Part shown: in pieces, positions 1 to 10,681 of the stretch
Position numbering within the stretch: the stretch's first letter is position 1
Layout of the letters: each line of letters begins with the position of its first letter
Notes under the pieces: model-generated
The model's input: the letters and a program-made list of their open reading frames with translations, nothing else
Databases searched by the model: none
What the model was told of the DNA's origin: nothing
DNA from: Oxytricha trifallax
Taxonomy: Eukaryota; Ciliophora; Spirotrichea; Sporadotrichida; Oxytrichidae
DNA length: 64,000 bases
Assembly (NCBI GenBank): GCA_000711775.1
Contig: ARYC01000220.1
Location: forward strand, 1 to 64,000
Direction of reading: 5' to 3'
Position numbers and translations under genes: made by a program

Positions 1-1015
1 AGCACACTTTTATGCCAACTAATTATCAACTCTCTTAGCTGAACTTTTTATAAAATCGACTGTATCAATAGGTAGGTCATGCAACAGGTGGTATAGCAGC
101 AGTTTCTTATAATGACCTTTTAGTATTCCCCAGTAGAACTCAATTCCATTAAACTATGGACTGTAAGGTACGTTGAACACTGGCGTTATTCTAAGTTGTT
201 CATAACTCTTCCTTGTATCTCTTGTCTTATGAACTGAAAGATTATCAACAAACAGTATAATCTCTTATTCAGGGTACTTCTCTCTCAGCTGCTCTAAGAA
301 CTTAATATACCGCTTTGTCTTAATAGAGCGAGGATGAATAGCATAAGTTTCTAAACCAGCATCCTCGCTAATACCTCCAAGAATTGCCATTGTTTATACC
401 TTGACTTTCTAGTCATATACTTCTATGCTATTATGCCTCTTATACCAAGACTTCTAGATGAAAGTGTTGAAGAAAAACACAGCCTCGTCAGCATGAATAA
501 ACTTAATATTATTCTATTAGGCTCTCTGCATTTAATTATAAATATAATATAAGTTGTTATTGTAAAAATGGCAGAGTGAAATCAATTACTCTCTTGATAC
601 GATTTACACCTTTATAAGAGATACCGTTTCGTTTATAAATGTTAGCAACATATTATGCAGAGATCTTCAACTCAGGGAACTGGCGGTGAAACATAATAGC
701 TCGTTAGTCGAGAGAGAAGTGAGCCCAATACTTCAAAGTTTTTTCATTAATAAGATAGTCAATATGCTTCTAAAGAAACTTTGACTTCCTCTTTGGCTAA
801 GAATTCAGCTATTGTTGCTTTAATTACACAGTTTTCAAGCAGTAAGAGCGAACAGTTGATGGACTACGCTTTAAGAGCATTGCAATAGACTTATAGTTCA
901 GTACTGGTTTGACTTATCCACTATACATATCACATCCATAACGCAGTTTAAACACTAAATCTATATACTCTTCATCATAAATAGACTCCAAAAGCTTGCT
1001 ATTTTTGTCTCGCAT
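1..1015 (-). pseudogene. TBE 42-kDa DD34E transposase, left-arm copy (partial)
   Basis: Reads on the minus strand from ATG at 1015 to the window edge, about 338 codons with TAA/TAG as Gln. An N-terminal helix-turn-helix-like region is followed by the Tc1/mariner/IS630-type catalytic core: ADEAVF holds the first Asp, LFVDNLSVH the second, and SPQFNGIEFYWG the Glu, with 34 residues between the second Asp and the Glu. All three catalytic residues are present. Compared with the mirror copy at 6685 there is one extra T in a T-run near 566, which shifts the frame, so this copy is probably inactive. The C-terminus lies beyond the window. TBE transposases are implicated in DNA excision during macronuclear development; that is family knowledge, not visible here. 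Confidence 0.88.
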
Positions 1016-1096
1016 TTAATTAATAACCCCAACCCCTAACAAATTCCCTACAAATCAAAGCACTTATAAACCTCATTAAGGGGTTTTGGGGTTTTG
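1..1096 (-). mobile_element. TBE (telomere-bearing element), left-arm copy, cut by the window edge
   Basis: This is the end of a TBE whose C4A4/G4T4 tip (two GGGGTTTT units on the plus strand) finishes at 1096, followed by AAT. It mirrors the left end of the complete copy at 6604. Only the transposase part is inside the window. The terminal repeat matches the 78-bp inverted repeat of the complete copy. Confidence 0.93.
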
Positions 1097-1472
1097 AATG
1101 TTGATTAATTATGTTTAAAATAAGTTTTGCAAAAATAAGCAAAGTTATATAAGATCTTATAAGTTAAAATTAAAATGCAAATATTTTATAAACTTACGTT
1201 AAAAATATATAAAAATAATCTGACTCGATAAATTAGCGTATTACCACTAACTAAATGAGGTCGTGCGCTAAAAAATTAAAAAATCAGCCATATCAAAGGA
1301 AATTTATCTTAATTCAGGTTCTTAAATAGCAAATCTCACTTTGCCATAATCCTTTGTTTAAATTGATTATTAATTTAATATATTATTATTAATAATATTT
1401 AGATTTAATTTTTAATTAAAAACATAATAATCTAAATAGAAATTGAATTAAGTTTTAATTAAAAATTAAATG
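1097..1472. repeat. Foldback-element shell, related to the 14.05-kb element
   Basis: This stretch, mirrored at about 6228-6603, resembles the arms of the foldback element at 14052-15224. Both share a run around 'tagcc(a)atatcaaagga', then 'ttaattc..ttcttaaa', then a sequence ending in 'cataatcc' or 'aataatgcc'. The giant palindrome therefore seems to be built on a member of the same foldback family, with a TBE near its outer end and a TTCTGACC-tipped element inside. No gene is seen. Confidence 0.55.
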
Positions 1473-1526
1473 TTCTGACCGAGACCCCCTAAATTTATTG
1501 CAATTTTTCAAAAATCTATTTTTCAA

Positions 1527-2156
1527 TCAATTAAATTTCTTGCTCTGCGGTCTGCTATTAATATTATCAAAATAGATTTATAATTGAAAAATTTTGAAAT
1601 TAAAATAAATATATAATTAAATATGGAATTTTAATATTTTTTGATTTTTATATTATCGTTTTAACTCATTTTGATTTGAATTTGATATATTTTAACAGCC
1701 AATAATTTGATTCATCGATAGATCATATTAGATTTATCTTATATTAACTGTAGACCCTTTAAATTTAACTTTAAAATTTTTAACTCCTGATAAATTAATA
1801 TCTCTCTATACAAAATAGCTATGAAAAAATTTTTAAAAGTGTAAGATGTAGAGAAAAATTTAATGACATTATTACATTCTTATAGTATTCACATAATATT
1901 TTCCCCCATCGAGATAAATCGATTTTAAACATTTCTCTGCCTCAAACTTCTTCCTTTCTTATTTCTTCAACCAAATTACTTGAGGACTTGGTCTAAATAA
2001 GTTTTTTGTGCATTTAATCAAGATCTACATTTTATCTTCTTTGAGTCTTTCATCAGGAAATTCATACGCATTTTTATCGTTAAAATACACGAAATCATAT
2101 GAATTTATTTTTACTTTCACTAAAATCGAAATATCTCTCTGATTGATTTTTTCCAT
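1527..2156 (-). CDS. Hypothetical 209-residue protein in the left palindrome arm
   Basis: Open frame in the ciliate code from ATG at 2156 to TGA at 1527. It begins MEKINQRDIS, is rich in Lys, Asn, Ile and Gln, and has no motif I recognise. The mirror copy on the right arm keeps most of the frame but has ATT in place of the ATG. Upstream on the same strand are shorter open pieces separated by TGA codons, so this may be the 3' part of a larger decayed gene. In an AT-rich sequence with one stop codon a frame of this length can arise by chance, so the call rests mainly on length and position just inside an element tip. Confidence 0.35.
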
Positions 2157-2282
2157 GAATTATGAGTAGGATGGAACATGTAGCTTATGTTTTGATCTAC
2201 ATTATTCCTTCTAGAGTCAAGTCGTGAAAAAAATCGCTGCCTGAGATTATTTCATTTCTATGCAGGTACTCGACCAAATTTT

Positions 2283-2309
2283 GATGTTTGTTACATTGTA
2301 ACAAACATC
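2283..2309. repeat. 27-bp perfect hairpin in the palindrome arm
   Basis: Two 13-bp complementary halves (GATGTTTGTTACA and its complement) flank one central base. The mirror copy at 5392-5418 is the same apart from the central base. Its role is unknown. It lies between the open frame at 1527-2156 and the upstream decayed coding pieces. Confidence 0.7.
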
Positions 2310-3452
2310 ATTTCTAAGTCGAATGGACACAATCCCAAAGGAAGAGTTCAGAACTAATTACTTATCTATTACTTTGAACGAAGATATACTCCCTTTTTCA
2401 TCACTCTACAACTTTTTGATTAAGAGGGGGTCCGAAAAAGAGGATCTCAGGGTTTTCTCTCTAGGGTAAAGAGATATCGGAAAATTTATAATTATGTTTT
2501 GATAGACAATTCTATAAGCTAAGTAGAATATTTATACGAAAATTTATTGACATTAGTTTAGAGAGTTATTGAAGTCAAAAGTCTTAGTAACAATTTTTCA
2601 CTTTTTCCTCAATAACTTCCTCAGTGTGAGATTCATGGAAGATGAGTAGGATAGAAGTCATAGCCCATACCCTAAGCTATCAAATGGTGCATATATTCCA
2701 ATACAAATTCCTTGAGGATACAGATATAAATTGAAAATAAGGTCAAAAATTTTCGAAAATGTTTAGAAATATTGAAATCGATTTTCTCGCTTGGCAAATT
2801 AGACGATAAAAAACTCAAATTAAATCTTAAGCAGATTATCTCATGAATAACATTTCTTCTTCTATAGTCAAATCTGTAACTTATTACATAAGAGAGACAA
2901 ATCAAAAATAAATCTGAAATGTAAAATAAGTGTGAAAACATAAATGTAACAAGCATCACTCATATAAATTCTTGAGGCAACGAATTTAAGATTTTTATGA
3001 CGAGCATACTATGATCTATCATTTATCATCTATAAGTATTTCAAAATTAATTAACAGAGCAGAGAAAACTCCTAAACACTTCTAGATAATTTTCGGAAAA
3101 TCAAATTTTTAAAATGGGTTTTCAAATATCCGAAATTATCCAAAAGTGTTTATAGGTTTTCTCTGCTCAGTGAATTGATTATGAAAAACTCATAGATGAT
3201 ATTGGCTCAAGAATTATTATGAGTGATCTTTGTTACATTTAAGTTTTCTCACATATTTTACATTTCAGATTTATTTTTGATTTGTCTCTCTAATGTAATT
3301 AGCTACTGATTTGACTATTGGAGAAAAAGTTTTCTTCATGAGATAATCTGCTTAAAATTTAATTTGAGTTTTTCATCATCTATTTGTCAAGCGAGAAAAT
3401 CGATTTCAATATTACTAAATATTTTGGAAAATTTGGTTGTTGTAGTCAATTT

Positions 3453-3516
3453 CTCACTCCAGTAACAATTGCTCACTCCCGTAACGGTTACTCACTCCAG
3501 TAGCAATTGCTCACTG
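3453..3516. repeat. Left array of 19-bp repeats (unit CTCACTCCAGTAACAATTG)
   Basis: Three full units and a partial one start at 3453, 3472, 3491 and 3510, exactly 19 bp apart. The fixed spacing and subterminal position suggest binding sites for an element-encoded or host protein; that function is inferred. Confidence 0.9.
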
Positions 3517-4391
3517 TATGTAAAATTTCCAAACTTTAAATGCGAGAGCAGGCAAAAAATATAGATAACTAAGCAGGGTTAGGAGTGAATCCCCATACGG
3601 GGTCACAAGAGGCAGAGCCCTTTGTATCGCTATGCGATACAAAGTAATTGAAATCTTGAGAGGGTGGCCTCTCTGAGAAAAGGGGTTTTGGGAGGGTTAA
3701 GCTTTACGGCTAAGAACTTATATGACCTCTTTTGTAAGTAAATTGATGTATTATATGCAAATTTAATCGATAAAGTTTCATATATTGTTTATGTCAAATG
3801 TATGTTATGTATAATTAAGGGTAATATTAATTTTAAAATTAAGATTAGTTTCGTCTTCATTTAGTTTCAAATAAATATGTTTCTATTTTTTCTGGTTTTC
3901 TTGGTTATGCATAATCACATGCTTTATAAGGTATATCAGAACTGCCTAGAGCCTTTTATTCAAAAAATACTATTTTACACTGTTGTTAAAATACCAAATA
4001 AATATTAATGAATATGTCTCTTATGTTCTATTTCTAGTACTTCCCAGTTTATTTCTAATTAACTTGATCAACCGTATGTATGGACAATACCGTATTTCTT
4101 GAAATTTCGTAATATTAATGCTTCTAATTTTAATGTTGTCCTTTTTTTAACATCAATATTTTATATCTATAACTCCCTTATTCAATTAAATCAACTACCC
4201 AAATTTATTTTTCATTTATTTTATCTTTTGGAGAACTGTATTTTTAAGATAAATTTTTTCCAAAATAACTTGTCCACTTTGACATTATTTTTAAATAAGA
4301 AATCTTGCTATTCTATAAGTATATATACTTTTTTAATGCTAGGTAAGCTAAAATCTTTTCGCTAATATATTTTTTTATAATTATATTATTA

Positions 4392-4703
4392 ATGATTATA
4401 TTAAAGGTACTTGACAGCTTAAGATATATTAACGCCAGAAGGGAAGAGATTATTAAAAAAGTAGACTTACAAGACTATTTTGATGAAAGAATTTAATAAA
4501 CATCTACGATTAAAAAAATGTTATCATTACTTATTTTCATAGCTATACACAAGTCAGTTAAATATTTAAAACTAATACATAATTTTTTTTTAAGATTAAG
4601 TTTGCTTAACACAAAAAAATAGATCCCATTTTAAAAATAATAAATATAAACGATTAAATTTTACACATCATAAATCAATTTACTAAATATTGAGATTAAA
4701 TGA
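4392..4703 (+). CDS. Hypothetical 103-residue frame inside the 19-bp-repeat element
   Basis: ATG at 4392 to TGA at 4701-4703 in the ciliate code, Lys/Ile/Leu-rich. The N-terminal third looks helical and charged (for example NARREEIIKKVD); the middle is hydrophobic. Another open stretch just upstream (about 4099-4395) ends in an ATGA overlap with this start but lacks an ATG of its own. Not recognised. The AT-rich context makes chance openness a real possibility. Confidence 0.25.
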
Positions 4704-4807
4704 GTTTTTAGCGAAAGGCTTTGTATTCCCATAAACCCCATAATCCTGCTTAGTTATCTATATTTTTTGCCTACTCTTCCATTTAAAGTTTGGACATTTT
4801 ACATACA

Positions 4808-4930
4808 GTGAGCAATTGTTACTGGAGTGAGCAATTGTTACTGGAGTGAGCAATCGTCACAAGAGTGAGCAATTGTTACTGGAGTGAGCAATTGACATGC
4901 ACAGTGAACAATTGTTATTTGAGTGAGCAA
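4808..4930. repeat. Right array of 19-bp repeats (unit GTGAGCAATTGTTACTGGA)
   Basis: Seven units in the opposite orientation to the left array start at 4808, 4827, 4846, 4865, 4884, 4904 and 4923. The spacing is 19 bp with one 20-bp step. The core GAGTGAGCAATTG is well kept. Confidence 0.9.
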
Positions 4931-5544
4931 ATGACAACAACACAAGAAGATTTTTGACCTTATTTTCAATTTATATCTGTATCCTCATGGAATTTGTATT
5001 GGAATATATGCACCATTTGATAGCTTAGGGTATGGGCTACGACTTCTATCCTACTCATCTTCCATGAATCTCACACTGAAGGAAGTTATTGAGGAAAAAG
5101 TGAAAAATTGTTACTAAGACTTTTGACTTCAATAACTCTCTAAACTAATGTCAATAAATTTTCGTATAAATATTCTACTTAGCTTATAGAATTGTCTATC
5201 AAAACATAATTATAAATTTTCCGATATCTCTTTACCCTAGAGAGAAAACCCTGAGATCCTCTTTTTCGGACCCCCTCTTAATCAAAAAGTTGTAGAGTGA
5301 TGAAAAAGGGAGTATATCTTCGTTCAAAGTAATAGATAAGTAATTAGTTCTGAACTCTTCCTTTGGGATTGTGTCCATTCGACTTAGAAATGATGTTTGT
5401 TACAATGTAACAAACATCAAAATTTGGTCGAGTACCTGCATAGAAATGAAATAATCTCAGGCAGCGATTTTTTTCACGACTTGACTCTAGAAGGAATAAT
5501 GTAGATCAAAACATAAGCTACATGTTCCATCCTACTCATAATTC

Positions 5545-6173
5545 ATTAAAAAAATCACTCAGAGAGATATTTCGATTTTAGTGAAAGTCAAAAAAAATTA
5601 ATATGATTTCGTGTATTTTAACGATAAAAATGCGTATGAATTTCCTGATGAAAGACTCAAAGAAGATAAAATGTAGATCTTGATTAAATGCACAAAAAAC
5701 TTATTTAGACCAAGTCCTCAAGTAATTTGGTTGAAGAAATAAGAAAGGAAGAAGTTTGAGGCAGAGAAATGTTTAAAATCGATTTATCTCGATGGGGGAA
5801 AATATTATGTGAATACTATAAGAATGTAATAATGTCATTAAATTTTTCTCTACATCTTACACTTTTAAAAATTTTTTCATAGCTATTTTGTATAGAGATA
5901 TTAACTTATCAGGAGTTAAAAATTTAAAAAGTTAAATTTAAAGGGTCTACAGTTAATATAAGATAAATCTAATATGATCTATCGATGAATCAAATTATTG
6001 GCTGTTAAAATATATCAAATTCAAATCAAAATGAGTTAAAACGATAATATAAAAATCAAAAAATATTAAAATTCCATATTTAATTATATATTTATTTTAA
6101 TTTCAAAATTTTTCAATTATAAATCTATTTTGATAATATTAATAGCAGACCGCAGAGCAAGAAATTTAATTGA
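5545..6173 (+). pseudogene. Mirror copy of the 209-residue frame, start codon lost
   Basis: Right-arm counterpart of the 1527-2156 frame. The region of the ATG reads ATT here, and there are substitutions and indels relative to the left arm. It ends at TGA 6171-6173. It shows that the two arms have diverged since duplication. Confidence 0.45.
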
Positions 6174-6603
6174 TTGAAAAATAGATTTTTGAAAAATTGC
6201 AATAAATTTAGGGGGTCTCGGTCAGAACATTTAATTTTTAATTAAAACTTAATTCAATTTCTATTTAGATTATTATGTTTTTAATTAAAAATTAAATCTA
6301 AATATTATTAATAATAATATATTAAATTAATAATCAATTTAAACAAAGGATTATGGCAAAGTGAGATTTGCTATTTAAGAACCTGAATTAAGATAAATTT
6401 CCTTTGATATGGCTGATTTTTTAATTTTTTAGCGCACGACCTCATTTAGTTAGTGGTAATACGCTAATTTATCGAGTCAGATTATTTTTATATATTTTTA
6501 ACGTAAGTTTATAAAATATTTGCATTTTAATTTTAACTTATAAGATCTTATATAACTTTGCTTATTTTTGCAAAACTTATTTTAAACATAATTAATCAAC
6601 ATT

Positions 6604-6681
6604 CAAAACCCCAAAACCCCTTAATGAGGTTTATAAGTGCTTTGATTTGTAGGGAATTTGTTAGGGGTTGGGGTTATTAAT
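6604..6681 (+). repeat. TBE copy 1 left terminal inverted repeat (78 bp)
   Basis: Begins with two C4A4 telomere-like units and ends just before the transposase ATG. Exact reverse complement of 10601-10678. Confidence 0.95.
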
Positions 6682-6684
6682 TAA

Positions 6685-7750
6685 ATGCGAGACAAAAATA
6701 ACAAGCTTTTGGGGTCTATTTATGATGATGAAGAGTATATAGATTTAGTGTTTAAACTGCGTTATGGATGTGATATGTATAGTGAATAAGTCAAACCAGT
6801 ACTGAACTATAAGTCTATTGCAATGCTCTTAAAGCGTAGTCCATCAACTGTTCGCTCTCACTGCTTGAAAGCTGTGTAATTAAAGCAACAATAGCTGAAT
6901 TCTTAGCCTAAGAGGAAGTCAAAGTTTCTTTAGAAGCATATTGACTATCTTATTAATGAAAAAACTTTGAAGTATTGGGCTCACTACTCTCTCGACTAAC
7001 GAGCTATTATGTTTCACCGCCAGTTCCCTGAATTGAAGATATCTGCATAATATGTTGCAAACATTTATAAACGAAACGGTATCTCTTATAAAGGTGTAAA
7101 TCGTATCAAGAGAGTAATTGATTTCACTCTGCCATTTTACAACAACAACTTAAAGTATATTTATAATTAAATGCAGAGAGACTAATAGAATAATAATAAG
7201 TTTATTATGCTGACGAGGCTGTGTTTACCTTAAACACTTTCATCTAGAAGTCTTGGTATAAGAAGCATAGTAATATAGAAGTATATGACTAGAAAGTCAA
7301 GGTATAAACAATGGCAATTCTTGGAGGTATTAGCGAGGATGCTGGTTTAGAAACTTATGTTATTCATCCTCGCTCTATTAAGACAGATCAATATATTAAG
7401 TTCTTAGAGCAGCTGAGAGAGAAGTACCCTGAATAAGAGATTATACTGTTTGTTGATAATCTATCAGTTCATAAGACAAAAGATACAAGGAAGAGTTATG
7501 AACAACTTAGAATAACGCCAGTGTTCAACGTACCTTACAGCCATAGTTTAATGGAATTGAATTCTACTGGGGTATACTAAAAGGTCATTATAAGAAACTG
7601 CTGCTATACCACCTGATGCATGACCTACCTATTGATACAGTCGATTTTATAAAAAATTCAGCTAAGAGAAATGATAATTAGTTGGCATAAAAATGTGCTA
7701 AAGAAGGGAGAGTGAATGTATATAAATAAGTTCTGTAGTTAAGTTAATGA
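6685..7750 (+). pseudogene. TBE copy 1 DD34E transposase, frameshifted
   Basis: Starts at ATG 6685, four bases after the inverted repeat; the reading ends at TGA 7748-7750. Same protein as the left-arm copy: ADEAVF (first Asp), LFVDNLSVH (second Asp), 34-residue spacing to the Glu. It lacks one T in the SPQ-FNGIE region that the mirror copy keeps (about 7540), and there is another frame change near 7200 before ADEAVF. The family length is about 350 residues. It is a cut-and-paste enzyme of the Tc1/mariner-IS630 group acting on the telomere-tipped ends. This copy is unlikely to make active protein. Confidence 0.9.
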
Positions 7751-7759
7751 ATATATAAG

Positions 7760-8551
7760 TCAAATTTAAAACTCTTTCGTGAGAGCTGGCTTCTCTTTCT
7801 TTTCTTCTACTTCTTGCCTCCCTCCTCCAAGGTTTCTTCTCTTGCTGCCAACTCCAGCATCTATGCTCATTGACTCTGGCGGCTAAATATTTGAATAAAG
7901 TCTCTTGCTAACTTCATACTTCGTCTGCGACTTTCGCTCTCCGTGAAGCTTGCTCTATCTATTCCTTCATCAAAAAGATGCCAGTACCAGATTTTTCTAA
8001 AGAGTTAAGCTACAAATCTTACTTGAAATATAAGGGTGCTTCTGCAGGCTCTGATAGCCAGCTCTCACTTATCTTGATCCCTTGTTTGTCCTTATCTTCT
8101 GAAGAGATGCTGTACCTTATTCTTATGAGATTCTTGAATAATTTCTTTCAAGTAATGACCTTTAATTGTTGCAAGAATGCCAAAGAAATAGTTTCTTTCA
8201 GGTAGTTTATTTGACAACTGCTTCTTAGTAGGCAAGTACAGCGAAACCTCTGGGTCATTCATAGCATCATCATATAAGTTAGTCACTGGATTTCTGGATA
8301 GTTTGGGATCTCTGCAAACTTTACATCTTAAGTTTTCAATGCTTTCTTCTCTTCGCAGAGTATGGCTCTTAAAAATGAAATTTTAGTACATTCCATCGTT
8401 GGCAGATCAAACCAACTACATAATCAAGATTAGCCACTTTGAGTTCATTACCTTGCAGCACCAGGTAGCGATGCAAATCCTCCTTGCTTCTAAATCTTTG
8501 AATTAATTCTTGTGCTTGCACTCTTTTCATTGCATCATTCATTGACTCCAT
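7760..8551 (-). pseudogene. TBE copy 1 22-kDa protein gene, frameshifted
   Basis: Starts at ATG 8551 (MESMNDAMKRVQAQEL) and ends at TGA 7760. A short GT-AG intron interrupts the frame after about 33 codons (GTAATGAAC...ATGTAG), at the same place as in copies 2 and 3. After the intron come LPT..CTKISF, PNYPEI, NLYDDAMNDPEV, then LPERNYFFGILATIKG, and a basic tail with SIDAGVGSKRRN. At least three single-base frame changes separate these blocks. The function of the TBE 22-kDa protein is not known. It is transcribed divergently from the 57-kDa gene. Confidence 0.82.
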
Positions 8552-8639
8552 CTTGTTTACAGATCTAAGAAATGATATTCAAATTTAAGTTTATTGATTT
8601 CAATTATTTACCTCTGTAAAAACTTACTATTAAATATGG

Positions 8640-9000
8640 GCATCCTATAGGAGGTCAACCTCTTAGAAGGATATGGAGAAAATTTTGAGAACTGGTTTCA
8701 AACTTGAGAGATTGATATCAATTTCTACTGTTATAGTTCCATATTTTTGATTTAAATTGGTACGTACTTAATTAGGAGCAGCTCCTAAAATGCTAGTACT
8801 TAATTAGGAGCATTAATTAATGCTAGTACTTAAATAGGAGCACCCTAAATTTAATCATAAAATCACAAAATACCTCCTAAAGCAGTACGTACTTAATTAG
8901 GTGCACCTCCTAAATCGGTACGTACTGTTATAAACTTATTATTGATAGAAATAATGGTTACTTTCTCGCCCATATTTACAGCTGGATCGTCTCTTACTGC
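8640..9000. promoter_or_regulatory. Divergent intergenic region with repeated TTAATTAGGAGC motif
   Basis: Lies between the divergent 22-kDa and 57-kDa genes. The motif GTACTTAATTAGGAGC, or close variants in both orientations, recurs about four times between 8760 and 8940, together with GGAGGTCAACCTC near 8650. TBE copies 2 and 3 keep both motifs (GGAGCACCACCTAATTAA and GGTTGACCTCCAGTAGG) in the same interval. Recurrence in otherwise diverged copies suggests a bidirectional promoter or protein-binding region (inferred). Confidence 0.55.
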
Positions 9001-9116
9001 CCATTATTCTCCTCTTATACTCTAAAAACTTCCCTTGAAACTTGTATGCCCGCAAACCTCTCATATAAGCTCTCAGTTATAGAGGCAGTTTTATAATTTT
9101 AAATTCAAATTTAAAT

Positions 9117-10563
9117 ATGAGCGCTAACATTTAAGAAAAACAACAGCACTTCCATCAAACTAAATGAGACTTACCTTTGACAGCAATAAAAAGTGTGATA
9201 GCTGTGAGATGAACTCTCTTATAGAACTACCATAGCTATCACTTGAGGTCTCTGTTATTAAAATAGAAATTAATAATAGAAAATAAATGGCAAACAAGTG
9301 TGTGGGAGACACTGAGGTGGAGAAAGGTATTAATGAAATTCCTATACAAACTGAAGAAATAAAAGTATACTTTTGTGAGCTGTGTGAGAGAGATTTCGCT
9401 CATAAATCAAGCTGGTATACACATATGAAGAACCATAGAGCCAAGCCTACTGTATACTTAAAGCACGACAAAATCGATGGGAAGTATGATTGCTTTGAGT
9501 GCCATAAGTAGTACCTCATACAAGAAACTCGAAGAAACATCTTTTAAAAGCTCACAAAAAAGACATAGAAATTGAAAAGCATGAAGTTGAGTTGAAGCTT
9601 CTCAACAAAAGAAAATCGAGGGAATATTCAAAGGTAGCAGTGCCTCAATAAGCATGAGAGTTAGAGTACGTTATTAAGGCACGCAATCAACTGACCTCTG
9701 AAATCACAAAAATCATGATCAAAATTCAATACAAGAAAATACCAGTTCTTGCGTAGATAGATTTAGATACTTCTCTTTAAAGTTATCTTATTCTAGAGGA
9801 CTCCTTTGATAAGAAAGTTATCAATGATCATCAATACGCATACAAGGTGTATCCCTTCAACTATCTCTTAAGTGATGATAAATATTAGATGGAGTTTACA
9901 AATGAGTATCAAGTACTCACTCAAGCAAAATTTAAAGAGTGTAGTTACTTAATCAAGCTAGATGCTGTTCTCCTTGCCAAGGATCATGTTGCTTTCAGAC
10001 TCCCACTCTATGAAATGACTCTAAGAGATTTCATAACAGATCAAAGGAATCATAAGTAACTTGGATAAATAGCAACTCAGACCATACAAGGCATTAAAGA
10101 GCTTCACAAGTTAGGGTTTGTTCACAGAGATTTAAAGCCAGAAAATATTATGATAAACTTTTCTCCAGTAAGAGTAGCAATAATCGATTTCAACAGAGCC
10201 TAAAGAGTGGAAGTCTCAAGGCTTGGAACTGTAATGGGAACTCAAGGCTATTATCCAGAAAGAGAAGACTGGAGAGATGGTGACTTTTAGTGGGATGTGT
10301 GGGCTTTAGCAGCAATAATAATAGAGTGCGATATGCCTCGCAACGATTACTACTCTACAAGGTGCGAGAAAGATGCTAAGTAAAGAATCAAGTAGTTTAT
10401 AGACAAAACCAAAGTATCTCAATCAATAAAACATATGGCAGAATCAATAATAATAAAACCAAACTCAAGATCAGACATATCAATAGAGCAGATAGAGTTG
10501 TGGTTAAGTAAGATAAACTTCAGACCTCTCCACATGATCCAAAAGTGCATTTTGAGTGATTAA
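9117..10563 (+). pseudogene. TBE copy 1 57-kDa zinc-finger/protein-kinase gene, broken
   Basis: Starts at ATG 9117 (MSAN, matching MSAYLLRRAALLG in copy 3). In order: a C2H2 finger (FCELCERDF, C-x2-C-x12-H-x3-H) at about 9370, a second cysteine pair (DCFECHK), a basic linker, and a Ser/Thr-kinase-like domain. The kinase part has a YAYKVY lysine, a C-helix-type Glu in NEYQVL, HRDLKPEN, DFNRA in place of DFG, and GTQGYYPERE. Breaks: a frame change near 9130, another near 9520, and an in-frame TGA at 9655-9657. The usual end is marked by TAA at 10561 where copy 2 has TGA, so the native stop appears lost. Substrate and role are unknown. Confidence 0.85.
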
Positions 10564-10600
10564 ATTAAATACATTTACTATAAATTTCACATTAAAACCT

Positions 10601-10678
10601 ATTAATAACCCCAACCCCTAACAAATTCCCTACAAATCAAAGCACTTATAAACCTCATTAAGGGGTTTTGGGGTTTTG
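10601..10678 (-). repeat. TBE copy 1 right terminal inverted repeat (78 bp)
   Basis: Reverse complement of 6604-6681, ending in GGGGTTTTGGGGTTTTG and followed by the ATT duplication at 10679-10681. Confidence 0.95.
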
Positions 10679-10681
10679 ATT

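Larger units (their letters stand above)
3435..4949. mobile_element. 1.5-kb element with 19-bp subterminal tandem repeats
   Basis: Inserted in only one half of the giant palindrome, so its borders can be read against the mirror sequence. It starts GGTTGTTGTAG and ends CAACAACACAAGAAG, with ATTT on both sides (3431-3434 and 4950-4953) as a likely target duplication. The inverted ends are about 160 bp long and contain arrays of a 19-bp unit. Just inside the left array is a relatively GC-rich stretch (3580-3700) with a hairpin CTTTGTATCGC-TAT-GCGATACAAAG. No known transposase is visible. Confidence 0.75.
1473..6227. mobile_element. Foldback element with TTCTGACCGAGACCCCC tips (central part of the palindrome)
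   Basis: Both ends carry the tip TTCTGACCGAGACCCCCT, inward-facing, at 1473 and ending at 6227. Similar tips bound two other elements in this window (16366-22855 and 18561-20054). The interior is one long palindrome, about 1.6 kb per arm, with the 3435-4949 element inserted. Because the flanks are also inverted repeats, no target duplication can be defined. The arms carry an open frame (1527-2156, minus) ending just inside the tip. Confidence 0.6.
1..7699. repeat. Giant inverted repeat (palindrome) containing a TBE in each arm
   Basis: Positions 1 to about 3090 are the near-exact reverse complement of the sequence running back from 7699, once the insertion at 3435-4949 is set aside. The centre is a hairpin near 3.1 kb. 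The arms differ by scattered substitutions and 1-bp indels (for example in the transposase frames), so this is not one read copied twice. Both arms hold the same TBE at the same junction: the tip is at 1096 with AAT next to it on the left, and at 6604 with ATT next to it on the right. The repeat probably continues to the left of the window. Order inferred: TBE insertion, then inverted duplication or arm-to-arm gene conversion, then insertion of the 1.5-kb element. Confidence 0.9.
6604..10678. mobile_element. TBE copy 1, complete (4,075 bp)
   Basis: Bounded by the 17-bp block CAAAACCCCAAAACCCC and flanked by ATT on both sides (6601-6603 and 10679-10681), the 3-bp ANT target duplication known for TBEs. 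The terminal inverted repeats are 78 bp and identical. Gene order is transposase (+), 22-kDa (-), 57-kDa zinc-finger/kinase (+). All three genes have frame damage, so this copy is a decayed but structurally complete element. Beyond the telomere block its inverted repeat differs from that of copies 2 and 3, so two TBE subfamilies are present. Confidence 0.97.

Noticed and set aside
2672-2959. Hydrophobic 95-codon minus-strand frame
   Set aside because: Lies in the palindrome's inner hairpin, is AT-driven and not kept in the mirror arm.
3453-4930. The 19-bp arrays as a CRISPR array
   Set aside because: Direct head-to-tail units with no spacers, at the ends of an inverted-repeat element in a eukaryotic genome.
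1-7699. The giant palindrome as a sequencing or assembly artefact
   Set aside because: The arms differ by substitutions and indels, and one half alone carries the 1.5-kb insertion. An artefact cannot be fully excluded without long reads.
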